From contig JAHRHY010000006.1 in the NCBI GenBank assembly GCA_019671135.1, forward strand, positions 1,674,001 to 1,738,000: a stretch of DNA of 64,000 nt. The letters are read 5' to 3'. A model generated the notes under the pieces. The model was not told the DNA's origin, did no database searches, and saw only the letters and a list, made by a program, of their open reading frames with translations. Made by a program: the position numbers and the translations under genes. Below are positions 8,778 through 21,300 of this stretch, one piece after another. The DNA is from Linnemannia hyalina. Its lineage: Eukaryota > Mortierellomycota > Mortierellomycetes > Mortierellales > Mortierellaceae. How positions within the stretch are numbered: the first letter of the stretch is position 1; each line of letters opens with the position of its first letter.

Positions 8778-9966
8778 ATGTCGCATTTCAAGAACGCCAC
8801 CAGCGAGTTCAAAAAGCGTCTTGCCGATCAGCCGCTCATCAAGCGTGCGGTCGTCACCCCCATCGCCTCGCAGGACGATGGTCCTATCTACACAGGCTCC
8901 AACGCCAACCCCAACAACAACGGCCTCCAGGTCTTCAGCTCCAGCAAGAAGAAGAAGACTGAAGGTAAAACAGCGAACAAGAGCCACCGTTTGCTGAGCT
9001 TGTTTGTTATTGTGCTCCTTCAGGAGACTTGAAAAGTATCTCAAACTAACTCTGACTGCTATTTTGCTGCTTTCTATATAATAGTTTACTCGCAGCCTCA
9101 GGACACAGGTTCAGGAAAACACATCAACAGCTTGCTTCTGAATGCGATCAACTTCTTGAAGACCGTGGACGACCCCCAGACGGTGGACGATCTTCGCCGC
9201 AAGGGAGGCGTGGATCTTGATGCCAAGCCTGAACTCTACAACCTCTTGAAGTTGAATGACAAGGTTGCCTACGACACACGGGATCATACTTTCGCATACA
9301 AGGTATCATCTGAATTTTGACGTTGAGTTGTGTCATTCTGTTATCGCACTTCGTTTTTGAATGATTAACTGAGCTATACAATGACAATATTTTAGCCAAC
9401 ATATCACATCAAGAACAAAGAAGACTTATTGGCGTTGCTGGAGAAGCGAAAGGGCGAGGGAGGTATGGACTACAAGGAGCTCAAGGACTCGTACTCGAAG
9501 CTGTTGGAGGCTGTAAACGAGCTGGCGTCCGAGGGCCGGATATTGGTGGTGAAGAACAAGGATGGTGCTCCCAGAGTTCTCTTCTGGAACGACCAGCGAT
9601 ACAACACAGCCATGGACCAAGGTAAACTCTCACGAGAAAGCTTTTTTTGTCTAAATCATGCGATAATTATTTAGCTCACTGGTATGAAGGGATGACTGAC
9701 CCTATTTTGTTTATGTCCGATCGTTGACGAAACTGACAAAACGTGTAGAGTTCCGGGATATCTGGCACAGATTGCGCATCCCAGACGAGATCGATCTGCC
9801 GAAGGAACTCGAGAAGGCTGGACTGACCCACATGCAGGTGTTTGACAAGAAGGGACCCGGTGATATCCCCAAGCGCAAGCCTGTTCGTCGCAACAGAAAG
9901 ATGAAGATTACGAACACGCATATGAAGGGACTCGATCTCACCAAGGACTTTGTCATCCAGAAGTAA
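8778..9966 (+). CDS. TFA2: Transcription initiation factor TFIIE subunit beta
   Basis: A 282-aa protein from four exons (8778-8964, 9085-9302, 9396-9621, 9749-9966). TFIIE beta pairs with TFIIE alpha in the RNA polymerase II pre-initiation complex, helping to recruit TFIIH and open the promoter. Residues 1-60 form a basic, flexible leader with a KKKKTEG patch. Two winged-helix segments follow: about residues 75-135 (SLLLNAINFLKTVDDPQT start) and about 140-210 (HIKNKEDLLALLEKR start, ending RVLFWND). The C-terminus is highly basic (KRKPVRRNRKMKITN) and ends in a conserved-looking helix near the stop. Length and domain order match fungal Tfa2. The ATG at 8778 is the first in frame. An AATAAA signal lies at about 10055, and the next gene starts only 176 bp after the stop. 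Confidence 0.93.
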
Positions 9967-10142
9967 TGGGTCAGGTCAAGACAGGACCCCTTCTCGTGGT
10001 CTAGGCGAAGCACTCGCTCATAGTGGCGTTCACACGCCTGAACAAAAAAAAAAACAATAAAAGCGGAAAAAAATTGTGAATATATTTGATTGCCTCTTAC
10101 CATTTTTCTCGTTTGCATTCCTTTCTTCTACTCTTTGTGATC

Positions 10143-11394
10143 ATGTGGAGCTCAACGCCACCAACATCGTTGCACTCCAAACCAACGGGTGTGCTTACTA
10201 CTAGCACTGGCTCTACTGAATGGGCTCCAGTAAGACATCCCATCTCATTCTGCATTCATCACCCTCATGCTGCCATGTCGCCTTGTTTTTAACAAGTGCA
10301 TAAAACCGTACCTGAAAAAAAATACTACCTACTAGATCGATAGGTGGCTGCAGAGCAAGTACCGGATAGACGAGATCCCAGTCTTTGAAAGGACCGAAGA
10401 GACATACCAGGCCCTACTGGAACTCATGCAACTGAACGAAGCCCAGGATAAACAAGCGCGACAAGCTCTTCATTCTCTTCGTCATCTCTCCAGCTCTTAC
10501 AAAAGCGAAGGTAAAATCTGGCGCGGGCCACTTTTACTCCAGCATACTGTTCGCATGACTTTTTTTTGTGAAGCTAAAAAAAAAAAGACTCGATCATATC
10601 AATACATCGTGCTTAGATACAAAACTGAAAGAAACACTACAGATCCTCGATATCCAAAAGGACCACCTCCCACAAGAGACCCAACACATTCTCTCCCAGT
10701 TGTCAGAATTAGCCATGATTCTCGGAGTATCCGACACACAACTCTCAACCCTCCAACAGGGACTCGCCCAATCACACATCGAAAAAACTCACTACCAAAC
10801 CCTCCAACACCAAGACCACCTCTCTTTACTCAACAACCTTGATCGCCATCAGGCGGTCGCATCACAGGGCCTGATACAATTGCAGGAGTTGAAGCGACAG
10901 TTTGAGGATCACAAGTCGACGGTGGGGGATATTGAGCTCCAGACAAGGAGACGGAGCGCAGAGTTGACGAGAATCAAGGCTAAGGAGGACAGGAACCAGC
11001 TACAGGGGCTGTATGAGAGTCAGCAGAGAAATGGACTGGATGTTGAGGCACAGGGGTTGACGGTCGCGCAGTTGGATCAGAAGGAGCAAGAGGTTGCAGA
11101 GCTTGAGAGACAGGTTGATGCCCAGACAAAGTCCTTGACATCCTATCAAGCCATTCCACCCGTAATTCTTTCATTTTCTGTTGTGTATTGGATTCTAAGA
11201 GAGGTACTATCAAGTCTTACGTTTATTTTATGTGTCTTCTAACGAATGTCATGCTGTGGTGGTTCTTTTTCCGTTTCTCATAATCTTAGGATTTTACGCT
11301 GGCGAGGTTGAAGGTGAAGGAGGCAACGATGAGACTGGACGAGCTTATGGCAGAGCATGAGGCTCTGGTGCGAGAACTGGCCGACGACTTATAG
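10143..11394 (+). CDS. HAUS1: HAUS augmin-like complex subunit 1
   Basis: A 303-aa protein from four exons (10143-10229, 10336-10510, 10617-11161, 11290-11394). Augmin binds existing spindle microtubules and recruits gamma-tubulin for branching nucleation. After a Ser/Thr-rich leader of about 30 residues, the sequence W-L-x-x-K-Y with downstream IPVFERTEETY matches the start of the family's globular head, and the rest is almost entirely heptad coiled coil. Residues about 210-300 match animal HAUS1 closely in layout: an IKAKE segment, then GLDVEAQGLTVAQL, then LTSYQAIPPDFTLARLKVKEA and LDELMAEHE near the end. I identify it from remembered family features, not from a search. An AATAAA lies about 30 bp after the stop. 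The spacing from the TFIIE beta stop is very tight, so the promoter must be short or overlap that gene's 3' UTR. Confidence 0.85.
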
Positions 11395-11672
11395 GTTCGC
11401 TTTCCGAGCATGAGGCCTGTTTGTAGAATAAAACATTAAAGAAACAAGAAGGAAAAAGAACAGTTCGAAAACCAATGTTTTTATTTTTGCCATGATATGG
11501 ACTTTGTGGTAGTATGTGTGTTATCCTTTCAACCAAAGCACCCTCCTTTCCTTCAAACAATGGGACATGTAAATACATAGCAACCAATGCAGAATATCAA
11601 TGTTCAAAGATGAAAGGAGTGAAAGGGGAAGATGGAGAGAGGGAGGGAAGTAAAAAAGAGTACGAAAGGTAT

Positions 11673-13369
11673 TTACATGTTGCTGACATAGAACCACTTG
11701 TCGACTGAAGGGTCGATGGGTGCAGCGGGCTTGGGGGCGGCAGCGGGGATGCTCTTGACGACCTCATGGTCAGCGCCGATCTTGTAGGGGCCATCGACGG
11801 AAACGTTGGCACTAAAATATTAGGACCAAGAAAGACAGGCGATGATGGTTAGCAAAGGTGTGACCTTTTTCCCCTGTAGATATCGTATACAAAGACGAGT
11901 ATGTAAGTAAAGATTAAAGAGGCCGACGGTTCACGTACACCTTGATGTCGTATGTCTCGGTCTTGGAGGGGATCTCGCCGGTGATCAAACTCTTCCAGGC
12001 GGCGTGGGTGTCGTGGATGACCTTGACGGCGTAGGCCTTGTCCTTGGCGGCGCCGTCGAAGGCGAACTCGTTGGCGGGCTTGCCATCGGGCTTCTTGTAG
12101 TCACGGAACCACTCGCGGGTGGCATCGATGAATCCAGGGAGGTGCTTCTCGACATCGGCAATGTCGTTCAACTGGTCAGCCAAGGGATCCTTGACATCGA
12201 TGACAATGACCTTCCAGTCAGTCTCGCCTGTAAGAGATAATGGAAAAGGAAAATGATGGGGAAAAAGTATTTGAACGTTTGATTAGGATTTAGTCTTCGC
12301 GGAAAGATTGTGATTGGATTATCGCACCATACGCCATCACAACACACCCAACCTGGTCACCGTACTGGGTGCCAACAATAACAATGCCATTGTCATTCAA
12401 GTCACACTTGATGTTACTCTGCTTTGGTTGTTGATTGTCCATCCTTCTGTCTGCTTTTGCTGTTTGGTGTTTTGTTTTTGTGTCTTCCTTGAGTCCGTGT
12501 TTTCGTTGATATGACTTACCCTCATCCAAGAGAGCCATGACTCCGAGAGCCTTGACCTGCTTGATCTGGCCAGTGAAGCCGACAGCCTCACCGATCTCGC
12601 AGACATCCAAAGGATCGTTATCACCACGAGCCTTGGTGTCATGGTCAATGTGAGTGGGGTCCTCCCAGGTCTAGATTGATGTTCAAATTGCAAACAGTCG
12701 GGAATACTTCTTTTGTCAGTGCCGTTGTTTTCCTCATAGACATACTGTCGCCACTCCAATCCCTGTCGACGGCGGTAGAGACGACGACATCAAACAAACA
12801 AGCAACCTTGCATGGTCGGACGAGAAATAAAATGCTCATGGTAAAGAGTCAATTGGTCAATTGATTGTGGAATTGATCCCCCCCCTCCTCGGAAAAACAC
12901 CATCCTGATAACGTACCTGGGGGAGAGCACCGTAGTTCCAGATGTAACCGTGGTGGGGGAAGCAGTTGCGGACGAAACGGAGCTTGCCCTTCTTGATATC
13001 CTGCTTGATGGGGTTGAACTCCTCGTCCTTGGAGATCTCGAGCTTGGCGTTGCTCCAGCGGGGGATCTCGACAATCATGTTGTAGACGTTCTTGGCCTCG
13101 TTGGCGTAGAGAGGAACATCGTGGAACGAGGAGACGGGGGCGCCGTTCTTCTCTATTCATTTTCAATAGACGTAGGTCGTAAGCCGTGTTAGTAAGTTGT
13201 GGCAACGAGGAGCGTGTTCTTGATCAGGTGGAATCATGAGCACAGAAGGGGGGGGGGGTGAGTTATGAGTTGGAGGAATGAGTGAAAGAGAAATAAAGGA
13301 TTTACCGATGTAGACGCGGTGCTCGAGGGTGTTGGGGGCGCCGATGACGCGGGTGGAGTAGGCAGACAT
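11673..13369 (-). CDS. IPP1: Soluble inorganic pyrophosphatase (family I)
   Basis: A 292-aa enzyme from five exons (13369-13306, 13152-12917, 12670-12520, 12227-11939, 11811-11673). It hydrolyses pyrophosphate to two phosphates in the cytosol, with Mg2+, pulling biosynthetic reactions forward. The family signature DNDPLD (Asp-rich metal site) is at about residues 117-122. Active-site elements around it are conserved: [43 protein letters not shown] and, later, [14 protein letters not shown]. The length and the C-terminal DKWFYVSNM resemble yeast Ipp1 (DKWFFISG-type end). The fourth donor is AAGGT|GTACGT, chosen because only this keeps the frame. The gene is convergent with HAUS1, with 278 bp between stops. 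Confidence 0.96.
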
Positions 13370-14520
13370 GTTGCGGAGGAGTGAGTGTGAGGAGTAGGTG
13401 CGGACGCGGAGGGTTAAAGGAGAAGAGGAGAAAGAAAAAGAAGAAAGAAAAGAACAAGAAAGAGGAGAAGATGAAATAAAAGGGGAGGCGACTAGTCGAG
13501 GGGAGGAGCGACAGAGGCGGAATGAGGAGCGGATCAGGGAAGCCAGCGTGGAAGAGATAACCGGAGTGCGGGAGACAAGTCAAAGGGGGAAAGGACAAAG
13601 GGGTGAGTAAAAAGAAGGAAAAAGAAGAATAGTAGTCTATGGAGGTGTAGATCTGCTTACGGGGTATTCATTCTTGCATTGACCTCACTCAACTTTGTAA
13701 CTCATTAGAAGAAATGGTGGCAAAGCAAGCTATCGCAGACTTCTTGTCCAAGGCCGATCGAAAGGGTGTAGGTTGTTCCTCTCGGCCCACATCCTCTCCT
13801 CCTTTCAAGTCTGGATTCAGAATGGAGAGAGTGAATACTGGAAGAGAAGGTGAAATGGAAAAGGTTGTGTTGAGTTGTATTGGATGTATGCTCAGGAGGT
13901 TGAGTATAGTATGGCTGATGGCTGATAGCGTCATTGTAGTCTCCATTGTCGAGTTGTGTTAGCTATCGTCTATCAATGAAAAGGAGCAAACATATGGTAC
14001 GTGAAGATGAATGTGTGTAAGATAGTATGTGCGCGCCGAGTTTTGTCCAGTTGGCTTTGTACTGTCTTTCCTTGTGCTAAAGCAGCATGTGAGAGACAGA
14101 GATTGAGCCCATTTTCCTTGTTCGAAAGTGTGCCTCGTGCGGTGTTGCTTTATGCCTTTGACCACCAGCTATTTTATTTGTTTTCTTTTTTGCCGTTTAC
14201 CTTTTGCCTCCACTTTGTTCTGATTCTCTTTTTCATTCCTCTTTACCCACAGCGCCTCCCACAACCGTATCCATCACCCTTTTTGCTTTTGACAACAACA
14301 CCACAACAGCAATAGTCAACAAGCGAGGATCGCAGCTCATTCCAGCAGGCACAGCAGCAACAGTGAACAAGAACGCCAAGGACTCATTGCAACTCATTTG
14401 ACAACAACCACCGGCGGTTCTCATTCCTTTCCTGTGCTACAAACACACAACGGCACTCGGTAGCAATATCCACATCTACATACACAGCAATACAACAACA
14501 GCAACACTTCTTGCTGTCCT
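13370..14520. promoter_or_regulatory. Divergent promoter region of IPP1 and the ICE2-type gene
   Basis: 1,151 bp between opposite start codons. 13380-13610 is almost pure purine on the plus strand, so it forms a pyrimidine-rich leader for IPP1. 14150-14520 becomes pyrimidine- and CAACA-rich on the plus strand, toward the ICE2-type start. An open frame at 13714-13962 has no recognisable protein features and I do not call it. Confidence 0.5.
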
Positions 14521-16272
14521 ATGCTGCTCTCAGTTCTCAGGGCGGGCTGGCGGGGTGCCCACTACCTCGCTCTACTCGCATTCCTCACCTTGACCTTTGA
14601 TATTAGCAAAGCGTGTGGCCTCGACTTTTCGCTTTGGCTCGTCTCCTGGTACATCGCCACCATTGCCCTCCGACGTGTCTTCAGATCCTCCGGACCCATC
14701 AAAACAGTTGTAAGTACTCATTCCTGTTGTGAGCATGTGAATTGTGAATGCAAACTTTTTTTTCTTTTCTTAACCTCCTTATCGTGTGTTATATTATTGT
14801 TATCTGCCATGTTAATGAAAAAAAAATAGATCACAAGCGCAACAGTGGCAGAACCCCTGGTGGTCGTCGGATTCCTCCTTCTCGCCATCTTCAGGTCAAC
14901 CAAGGGCTTGTCGGGATCACATGAGATCTGGGAGACCGTTATTCGAGGATCTGACCCTATCTTGACTCTTCTCGAAGGATTCGGCACAATCCTCATCATC
15001 CAAAAGTCTTCCCAGGTCGTGAGGCGACTCGCAGGAAAGAGCGATGGTTATCAGGTAAGCAAATCCAATTTTCCAAGAACTCAAAAAGCGAAAAATTACA
15101 TTTGGGCCACGACTTTTGTCCTTCATGTCCGCCGTTTGGAGTGGCCCGGTCCATGTATTTTTTGTTTTTTCCTCTGTCTTTCATGCACGTACTGTGCTGG
15201 TGCACATTCTTTGGGTTATTAACCACGGAATTCCTTATATTCTATGTACCATAGATTGCATTCTTGGTGTTGTCCGCCTCGGTTTATGTGACTGCAGGGT
15301 TCGGACTCTACCAGCTTTATGCCGCCTCAGCTCCTGAACTGGTACCGAGCGTCAGATCAGCCTCGGTCATCGGCTGCTGTATGACCCTGACCATAGTCCT
15401 CTCTATCATTGCCCTTGTGTCGGGACGTGGAGTTATTACCGACACCGCTTTCTTGGTATAGGAGTTGTTTTCTTGTTTTCTCATCACAATACCGACCAAC
15501 GGTCAACGGACTTTGGGGTGAGAACTCGATTCGCTAACCCACAATGACAATTGCTATTTCTTTTCATGTAGTTTGCTTACATGGTCATGAGCATGTATAT
15601 CGCAGCCAGGAACGAGGCCATTGAAAACTTGCCAGCGAAGAGCAAGATCATGCCCATGCATAGCGCAATCGATTTTGGGCCGCTTTCTGTTCCTTATCTT
15701 CAAAGGTTCGTTCGTCGTCTTGATCATTGCGCCCATTTTTTTGAGTTACCTTTTCGATGATGTGGTGTAATTGATCTCACCTGACCATCATCAATCGTCA
15801 TCTCTACTGAAACAGTTTATCATTGCAGGATGTGGAAAAGATTACGATCCAGGCACTGGTCCATCTTTCGCAATTGGTCCAGGTGCTTGTCCGTGCTCTC
15901 TCGCCCAACATCCTTATCAGTCTTCTCTACAGGATGGGTGTCCTGATGACAGTCTCTCATATTGCCCCCAGCTTGAACATTGGACAGGATACTGTATTGT
16001 CCAACGATCATGGCTACGCACGGAAATTATCACGGGATTACTCTTTGGACGACGATGACGAGAGCAGCAGCCGAGTGATGCCTTTCTTGGCCAGCATGGC
16101 GAAACCTGTCTTGCTGATGACACATACCCGCATCTTGTTGCAGTACTTTGGATACGCACGGCCAGCATTGGCGATCTGGGGCTGGCTCAACAGTTTCTTG
16201 TGTCTTGCACTCTTTGCAGCCGAGCTGGTGTTGGCGCGTGATGATGCATGGGAGCATTACCGCAATGATTGA
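14521..16272 (+). CDS. ICE2: ICE2-family endoplasmic reticulum membrane protein
   Basis: A 401-aa polytopic membrane protein from five exons (14521-14709, 14830-15054, 15255-15455, 15572-15705, 15816-16272). I count about eight hydrophobic segments. In yeast, Ice2 is an integral ER protein that affects cortical ER shape and inheritance and links lipid droplets with membrane synthesis. Match points to the family are DPILTLLEGFGTILIIQ (residues about 110-126), FAYMVMSMY (about 206-214) and the C-terminal THTRILLQYFG followed by WGWLNSFLCLALFAAELV. The fourth intron has two possible acceptors; CAG at 15813-15815 joins in phase (Q-S-L-S-L-Q-D-V), so I chose it. A long AATAAA/A-run lies near 16450. 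Sure of the family by remembered motifs, less sure of function in this organism. Confidence 0.8.
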
Positions 16273-17311
16273 ATGAGGAAACGGTGAGGTTGGAGGAAGA
16301 TTGCACACACTACATACACACGCACACATACTTTTTTTACACTTGTTTTCATTCAGTCGGAAGCGGGAAGAAGAATATCGGGAGATTGACGCTCCCACTT
16401 TGTACACCACCTCTACTATTTTCTTTTCGTATTCATATTTCTATCGTTCATAAATAAAAAAAAACACATTGACGAAACGCATAATGCACAGATTAGGATT
16501 TATTATTCTTTGGAGGATACAAAGGAGATATTTGCAGAGAGATACAGACGAAGAAGAACACGCGAAGAACAAGAAGGGTAGGATGTGTGTACAAAATCAA
16601 TTGGCCATCCTCTTCTTATACCTCTTTTTTCATTCCTTTTTTTCACACAAAAGGCGCTTCTCACAGGCAAGTTTGCCCGTGGGAACGAAAGAAGATGTGA
16701 TTGTTGCACAAAATAAGAAGTGAAATGAAGAAGGGGAAGAAAACAAGGTGTAGGGGAAAGGGTAGGGATGTTGTCCATCCTTGGTCCAATGTGCGGGGGG
16801 GGGGGGGATCCTGAGTTTTTGATTTACTTCCTGAGAGGGTGTCTAATTCATTTTTTTTTTTGGACGTTTTTCTTATTTCCTTTTTTCTTCTTCTCACTTA
16901 CATATCCTGTTGCTGCGATCAAGTCCCGATGATCGGTAGATCCGTATGTATTATTCCATTTGGTGTGCAAGAAATCCACTGTTGTTGATGTTGTTAATGT
17001 TGTTGTTGATTATGGTTGATCCAGAGAGTCGGGAGAGTGTGCTGAGATTGGAATCCATTTGAGAGGGATGAGAACAAAAGAGAGAAAAAAAATACAGAAA
17101 AAGCACTAAAAAACCAATATACCACTACCAGCCAGTCCCTCTGGCAGCCCCTTCTTGTCCACCCACTCTTTTTTTAAAGAAAAGATGAAAAGAGAAACGT
17201 ATTCTTCAACTGTCCGTTCACTCTGCAAATGATGAAAAAAAAGGAAAAAAAAAGAAAAAAGTTAAAAAAAAGAAAAACGCAGAAGAGAAGGTACCGATAG
17301 CCGCCTTCAGA
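16273..17311. other. Convergent intergenic region, 3' UTRs of both neighbours
   Basis: No gene is seen. It contains AATAAA-like A-runs for the upstream gene near 16450, a 13-base G run at 16795-16807 and several poly(A)/poly(T) runs (16851-16861, 17230-17275). Confidence 0.5.
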
Positions 17312-18351
17312 TCAGATCATCATGCCTTGGCCAATGCGGGTGTCGACGCCATAGATGCAAGAGCTCCAGCGTTGATCTCTGTACCTGCGGGCCTCGTTGG
17401 CTTCGTTGAGGGGCACACGTGCATAAGAGGGGATCTGCATCGACCGGCCGTGGACGGGGACGTATTCGTTGCTGCCGTTACTGTTGTTGCCTTGACCAGG
17501 GACTGGAAGTGCTGAGGGCAACAGACCGGTGCCGTTTTGTGCTGCCGCTGAGGCTTGTTGTTGCTGCTGGAGATATTGTTGTTGCAATTGTTGCTGATGA
17601 TACTCCTGTGGCAGGACGGGAGATGTCAACGAGGCTCTAAACAGGGTGTTGGTGCTTTGAGCCATAGAAGGAGAAGTATCTTGAGCACCGGTAGAATCGG
17701 ATTCCATATCCATGTCCATATTGGAGCCGCCAGTATAGGGTGAAGCTGTATTAGAGCTCAATCCCGATTCCGGAGTTTGGTATCCTTGCATGTTGGCTTG
17801 AAGGTGGGAACCGTTATGGTTGTTCATGTGGTTGAGAGCGGCGGCGTGGCGGGCCGCGGTGCGGAGTAGGGGGGATGGGTTGGGCTGGGGCCAGGCAGGT
17901 CCGCTGCTCTTGGGGGTTGCTTGCGTCGGCGTTCCAAAGTTGCTGAAGGGGGAGTGGTTCATGGGGCTGCATGTCCTCTTTCCATTTGGCTAGAAAAATA
18001 TTGTAAGAAACAGGGAGTTAATGGATCGATCGACGAAATTATCTTTCGACTGGGGAGGATAATAAGTACTAATGCGACAGCTAGTCGCGTTTTGGGACTT
18101 GTCTTTTTTACCTGGGCTTCTTGGATGATCTCGTCGTCGTATTCGTTGGAGTCGATCTTGCGCTTGATAGTACCGGCATCGAGGTTCAACATGTTTCCTA
18201 CAGAGAAAGAAAGGGAAAGAGAGTGAGTGCGTGGAATGATGAAGAGTCAATTGATGCCTGCACAGACAGGTGATGGGAATACAGTTGCTGAGGATGAATT
18301 GTCCTTCTTACCTTGGCCGTATTCGACATAGCTGGATCGAATGGGCTCCAT
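17312..18351 (-). CDS. Gln/Asn-rich protein of unknown function
   Basis: A 267-aa protein from three exons (18351-18312, 18197-18112, 17989-17312). I do not recognise a family. The first 55 residues are the least repetitive: MEPIRSSYVEYGQ, then LDAGTIKRKIDSNEYDDEI and a basic NGKR patch that could be a nuclear localisation signal. The middle is Pro/Ser/Asn-rich, with a DMDMES acidic patch and a run of Gln (QQQLQQQYLQQQQQ, residues ~170-190). The last ~35 residues (SYARVPLNEANEARRYRDQRW..., ending RIGQGMMI) look ordered and may be a short conserved motif. It could be a transcriptional regulator from composition alone, but that is only a guess. Phases at both splice joins are consistent, supporting a real gene. 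Confidence 0.7.
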
Positions 18352-21300
18352 TATAGAAAGAAAGAAAAGGTTGCGGGTGTGAAAAGTAAAAAGGTGGGCG
18401 CAATTAACAGGTGGCTATGTAAGTGAGATGGATACGACAGAAGAATGAAAAAGAAATGACGATACCAGTAAGTACAGTTTTCCGATCGGGGTTACTTGCT
18501 ATTTGTTATTATTTGTGTTTATGTTTTCCACACTGTAACTGCGTTCTTTTTTTTTCCTTGATCCCCTTCCTGACTCCCTTCTTTCCTTTTCTCTGTACCC
18601 CCTCGCTCTCCTGGAAGCCTCTGACGAAAACAAAAAAGGAACTCCTTTCCTCTCCAAACATACATAAAACCACTCCCTTATAAATGTGGAGGAAAAGGAA
18701 AGGCAGGATAATTTAGGGGGCACGAGCAAAAAAAAGAGTTGAGGTTTTGGGGTCAATGCTTGTCATCGTCTCTCTTCCACTATTCGAGAGCCTGGCCAAA
18801 GAAAAAAAGGGGGTGAAAAGGGGGATGGGGCGGCGACAGGGTTCCCGTGTGAGCGTGCATACGTGCGTGTGAAGGCGGAAGGTGGTCTGTTGTTAGTGTG
18901 TGTGTGTGTGGTTCCTATTCTAACGGATAATGGGTCGCCGAAAGCATACCAACACGACCAGACCACCCGTCCGTTCCGTGCAATGAAATACATAAAAAAA
19001 AAAGTGGGGCCTGCAGGGTGTGTGTTTGTGTGGGTGGAAGAGATTGGGGCGAAGAGGGAAAGGAGGGATCAGGTATGTCGTGTGGTGTTCATTGCGGATT
19101 GAGACAGGATACTCGGCGCCGGGCGATTCGCTTGTACGACTTACCAATTGGGCTTGGCTTGGCTTTGATAAGTCACCAAATTCAACAGTGAGACGACGCG
19201 AGGCGATTGGGAGACGAGGGATGGGAACGAGGGAGTTGTTGAGAGTGAAAGAGAGGGAGTGGAGAGAGTGTTTGGGCGAAATGTATTTTTCGATTGGCTT
19301 GGTTGTGGTACAGTGGCAGTGACAGTGGTTCTTTGGCGGTTGAGCAGTGGTAGAGTAGAGCGAGAGAGAGAGAGAAAGATGGAAGGATGTGAGAGTGTGA
19401 AGAGGAGTTGTAGATACCAATTGGAGGTTGAGAAGAAGAGGTGTAGAAGAGTGAGCAATTGAAAGGGTCTGTGCAGGGAAGGCAAGATGTATGTGTAACG
19501 AGTGCTTGATTGGGGGGAGAGGGGGTCTGGCGAAGGAGAAGGGGGTGGAAGGAGGAAGGAGAAAGGAAGAAGGAAGAGAAGAAGAAGAAGAGAGAGGAAG
19601 AGGAGGAGAAGGGGAGAAGAAAGGGGAAGAATCATCATCGCCTTTGTTGCTGCAGCGGAATAGGTGGAGGGGTGACTGCCCTTTGGGACAACCAATTGTC
19701 CTTATTCTGAGTCGGAGGAAAAAAAAAAAGGCTTGATTCACGTACACTGTGTAACAAGAGGCAAGGAGGCGGGAAATGTACGTAGATTGAATGGAAGGAG
19801 GCGAGACACACACCTAACGCGCGACGCGCCACTTCCATGAAGCGAATTGTGCCCAACAGCAACAGGGTACCAAAAAAAAAGAAAGAAACAATCAATCGGG
19901 GGGAGGGATAGACCTCCTCTTCTTTCACTAATTTTAGTGCATGGGCTCTCGCATATGCCAGCCCACAGAGGTATTGAAAAAAAAGTGTACAAACTGTGAA
20001 AGAGAGCGATGAACGACTATTCATCTGTCCTTTCAATTTTGGTGCTACGGTGGGCTGAATGCGCAGAAAATAATAAGGCAGCGAGGATAGAGAGAAAGGG
20101 GCAGAGATGGATGGACTAGTTAGTATTGCCCTGCATCTCTTTGTCAGTGAAGTATTACGAGGAAAGACAAGTAAAAGGAAGGAGGGGGAACTGGATGGTG
20201 TTGTTGGGGTCCAAAGGAGCAAGAATCAAAATAAAACACAGAAAGAGAAGAGAAAGGGGTCAAAAAAGACTCCTTTGGATTTGATCCCCTTTCGATTCTG
20301 ACGTTAGACAGACTGGTGGATGGGTGTGTGCGTGAACCACAAGTACCACTGAGGTGAACTCATTGCGCCCAAAGAAGAAGAAGAGGAAGAAGAAGAAGAA
20401 CAATAGTCAGAATAGAGATTGCTAACATGAGACCCGGAGGGCCCCTTCTCCTGTTTGTTTCTGACTCTATTGTCCGGCACTCTCCCCCTGTTTGTATACA
20501 AATGGGTGTGTGCCAATCATTACACTTGTAATAATAAGTGATAAGAAGTGATAAAACCTATTTTTTAATACAATACATCAGCTAGTGACTGAGACCCCGT
20601 CTGTGGTGTCCCTGTCTCACCCTTATGAGTTGTATGAACCTGTCTTGTTTCCTTGTTTCTGACTTTCACGCCTCCCATTCTCTTTCCCCTCATCACCCCA
20701 TCCCCTTCTTTCCCTCCATTCCTCTTCCCTTCTCATTATTATTATTACTCTGCATAGACATATACACACCATTCACTCAGCCATATGCCTTTCTTCTCTC
20801 CGTGAGTAAGCTCACCTCCTTCTCTCTTTCTACACAACCCCTCCTCCTCAAACAACCACAAACACCGCTTATTCAACACATACATACATACATACATACA
20901 CTCCCTTGTCGACTCTTGGACCTACCTTGCCACCCTCTCACCTTGCTGCAGCAACCCATTGGGCCTTACTATAATCTTTTTCTGCTTATTACAAAAGGCA
21001 AGTCGATACAATACAAATAAAGAGACAAACGCCACGTTGAGTCCTACTACCGTAGTGCCTTGACGGGGTGCCTATGCCCGTTCCTGTGTCTGAAGGAATG
21101 AGCTCATGTCTCCGGATCGTGATCACACCTTCTCATCCTTCTCACTCTGTCTCGTTTCGTCGTTCCTCTCGGCACACACCTACACCCACACACTTCAATT
21201 GCTCATCTCTTCTTTACTTACCTTCTTCTTCTCCTCTCCTTTAATTTATTATCTCCATCATTGTCTGCCTGCCCATCCTATCCGTCTGTTTGCCCATCTG

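Noticed and set aside
13714..13962. 82-codon open frame in the IPP1/ICE2 spacer
   Set aside because: No splice partners, no motif and poor start context; the region fits a promoter or leader better.
16795..16807. 13-base G run as a quadruplex or regulatory signal
   Set aside because: A single homopolymer in a convergent 3' region; more likely neutral slippage, though it is a possible sequencing weak point.
18920..19813. Long open frame on the minus strand (about 297 codons)
   Set aside because: Its product is strings of Ser, Leu, Pro and Phe from a pyrimidine-rich tract, with no domain and no splice support. It lies in the leader region of the neighbouring gene.
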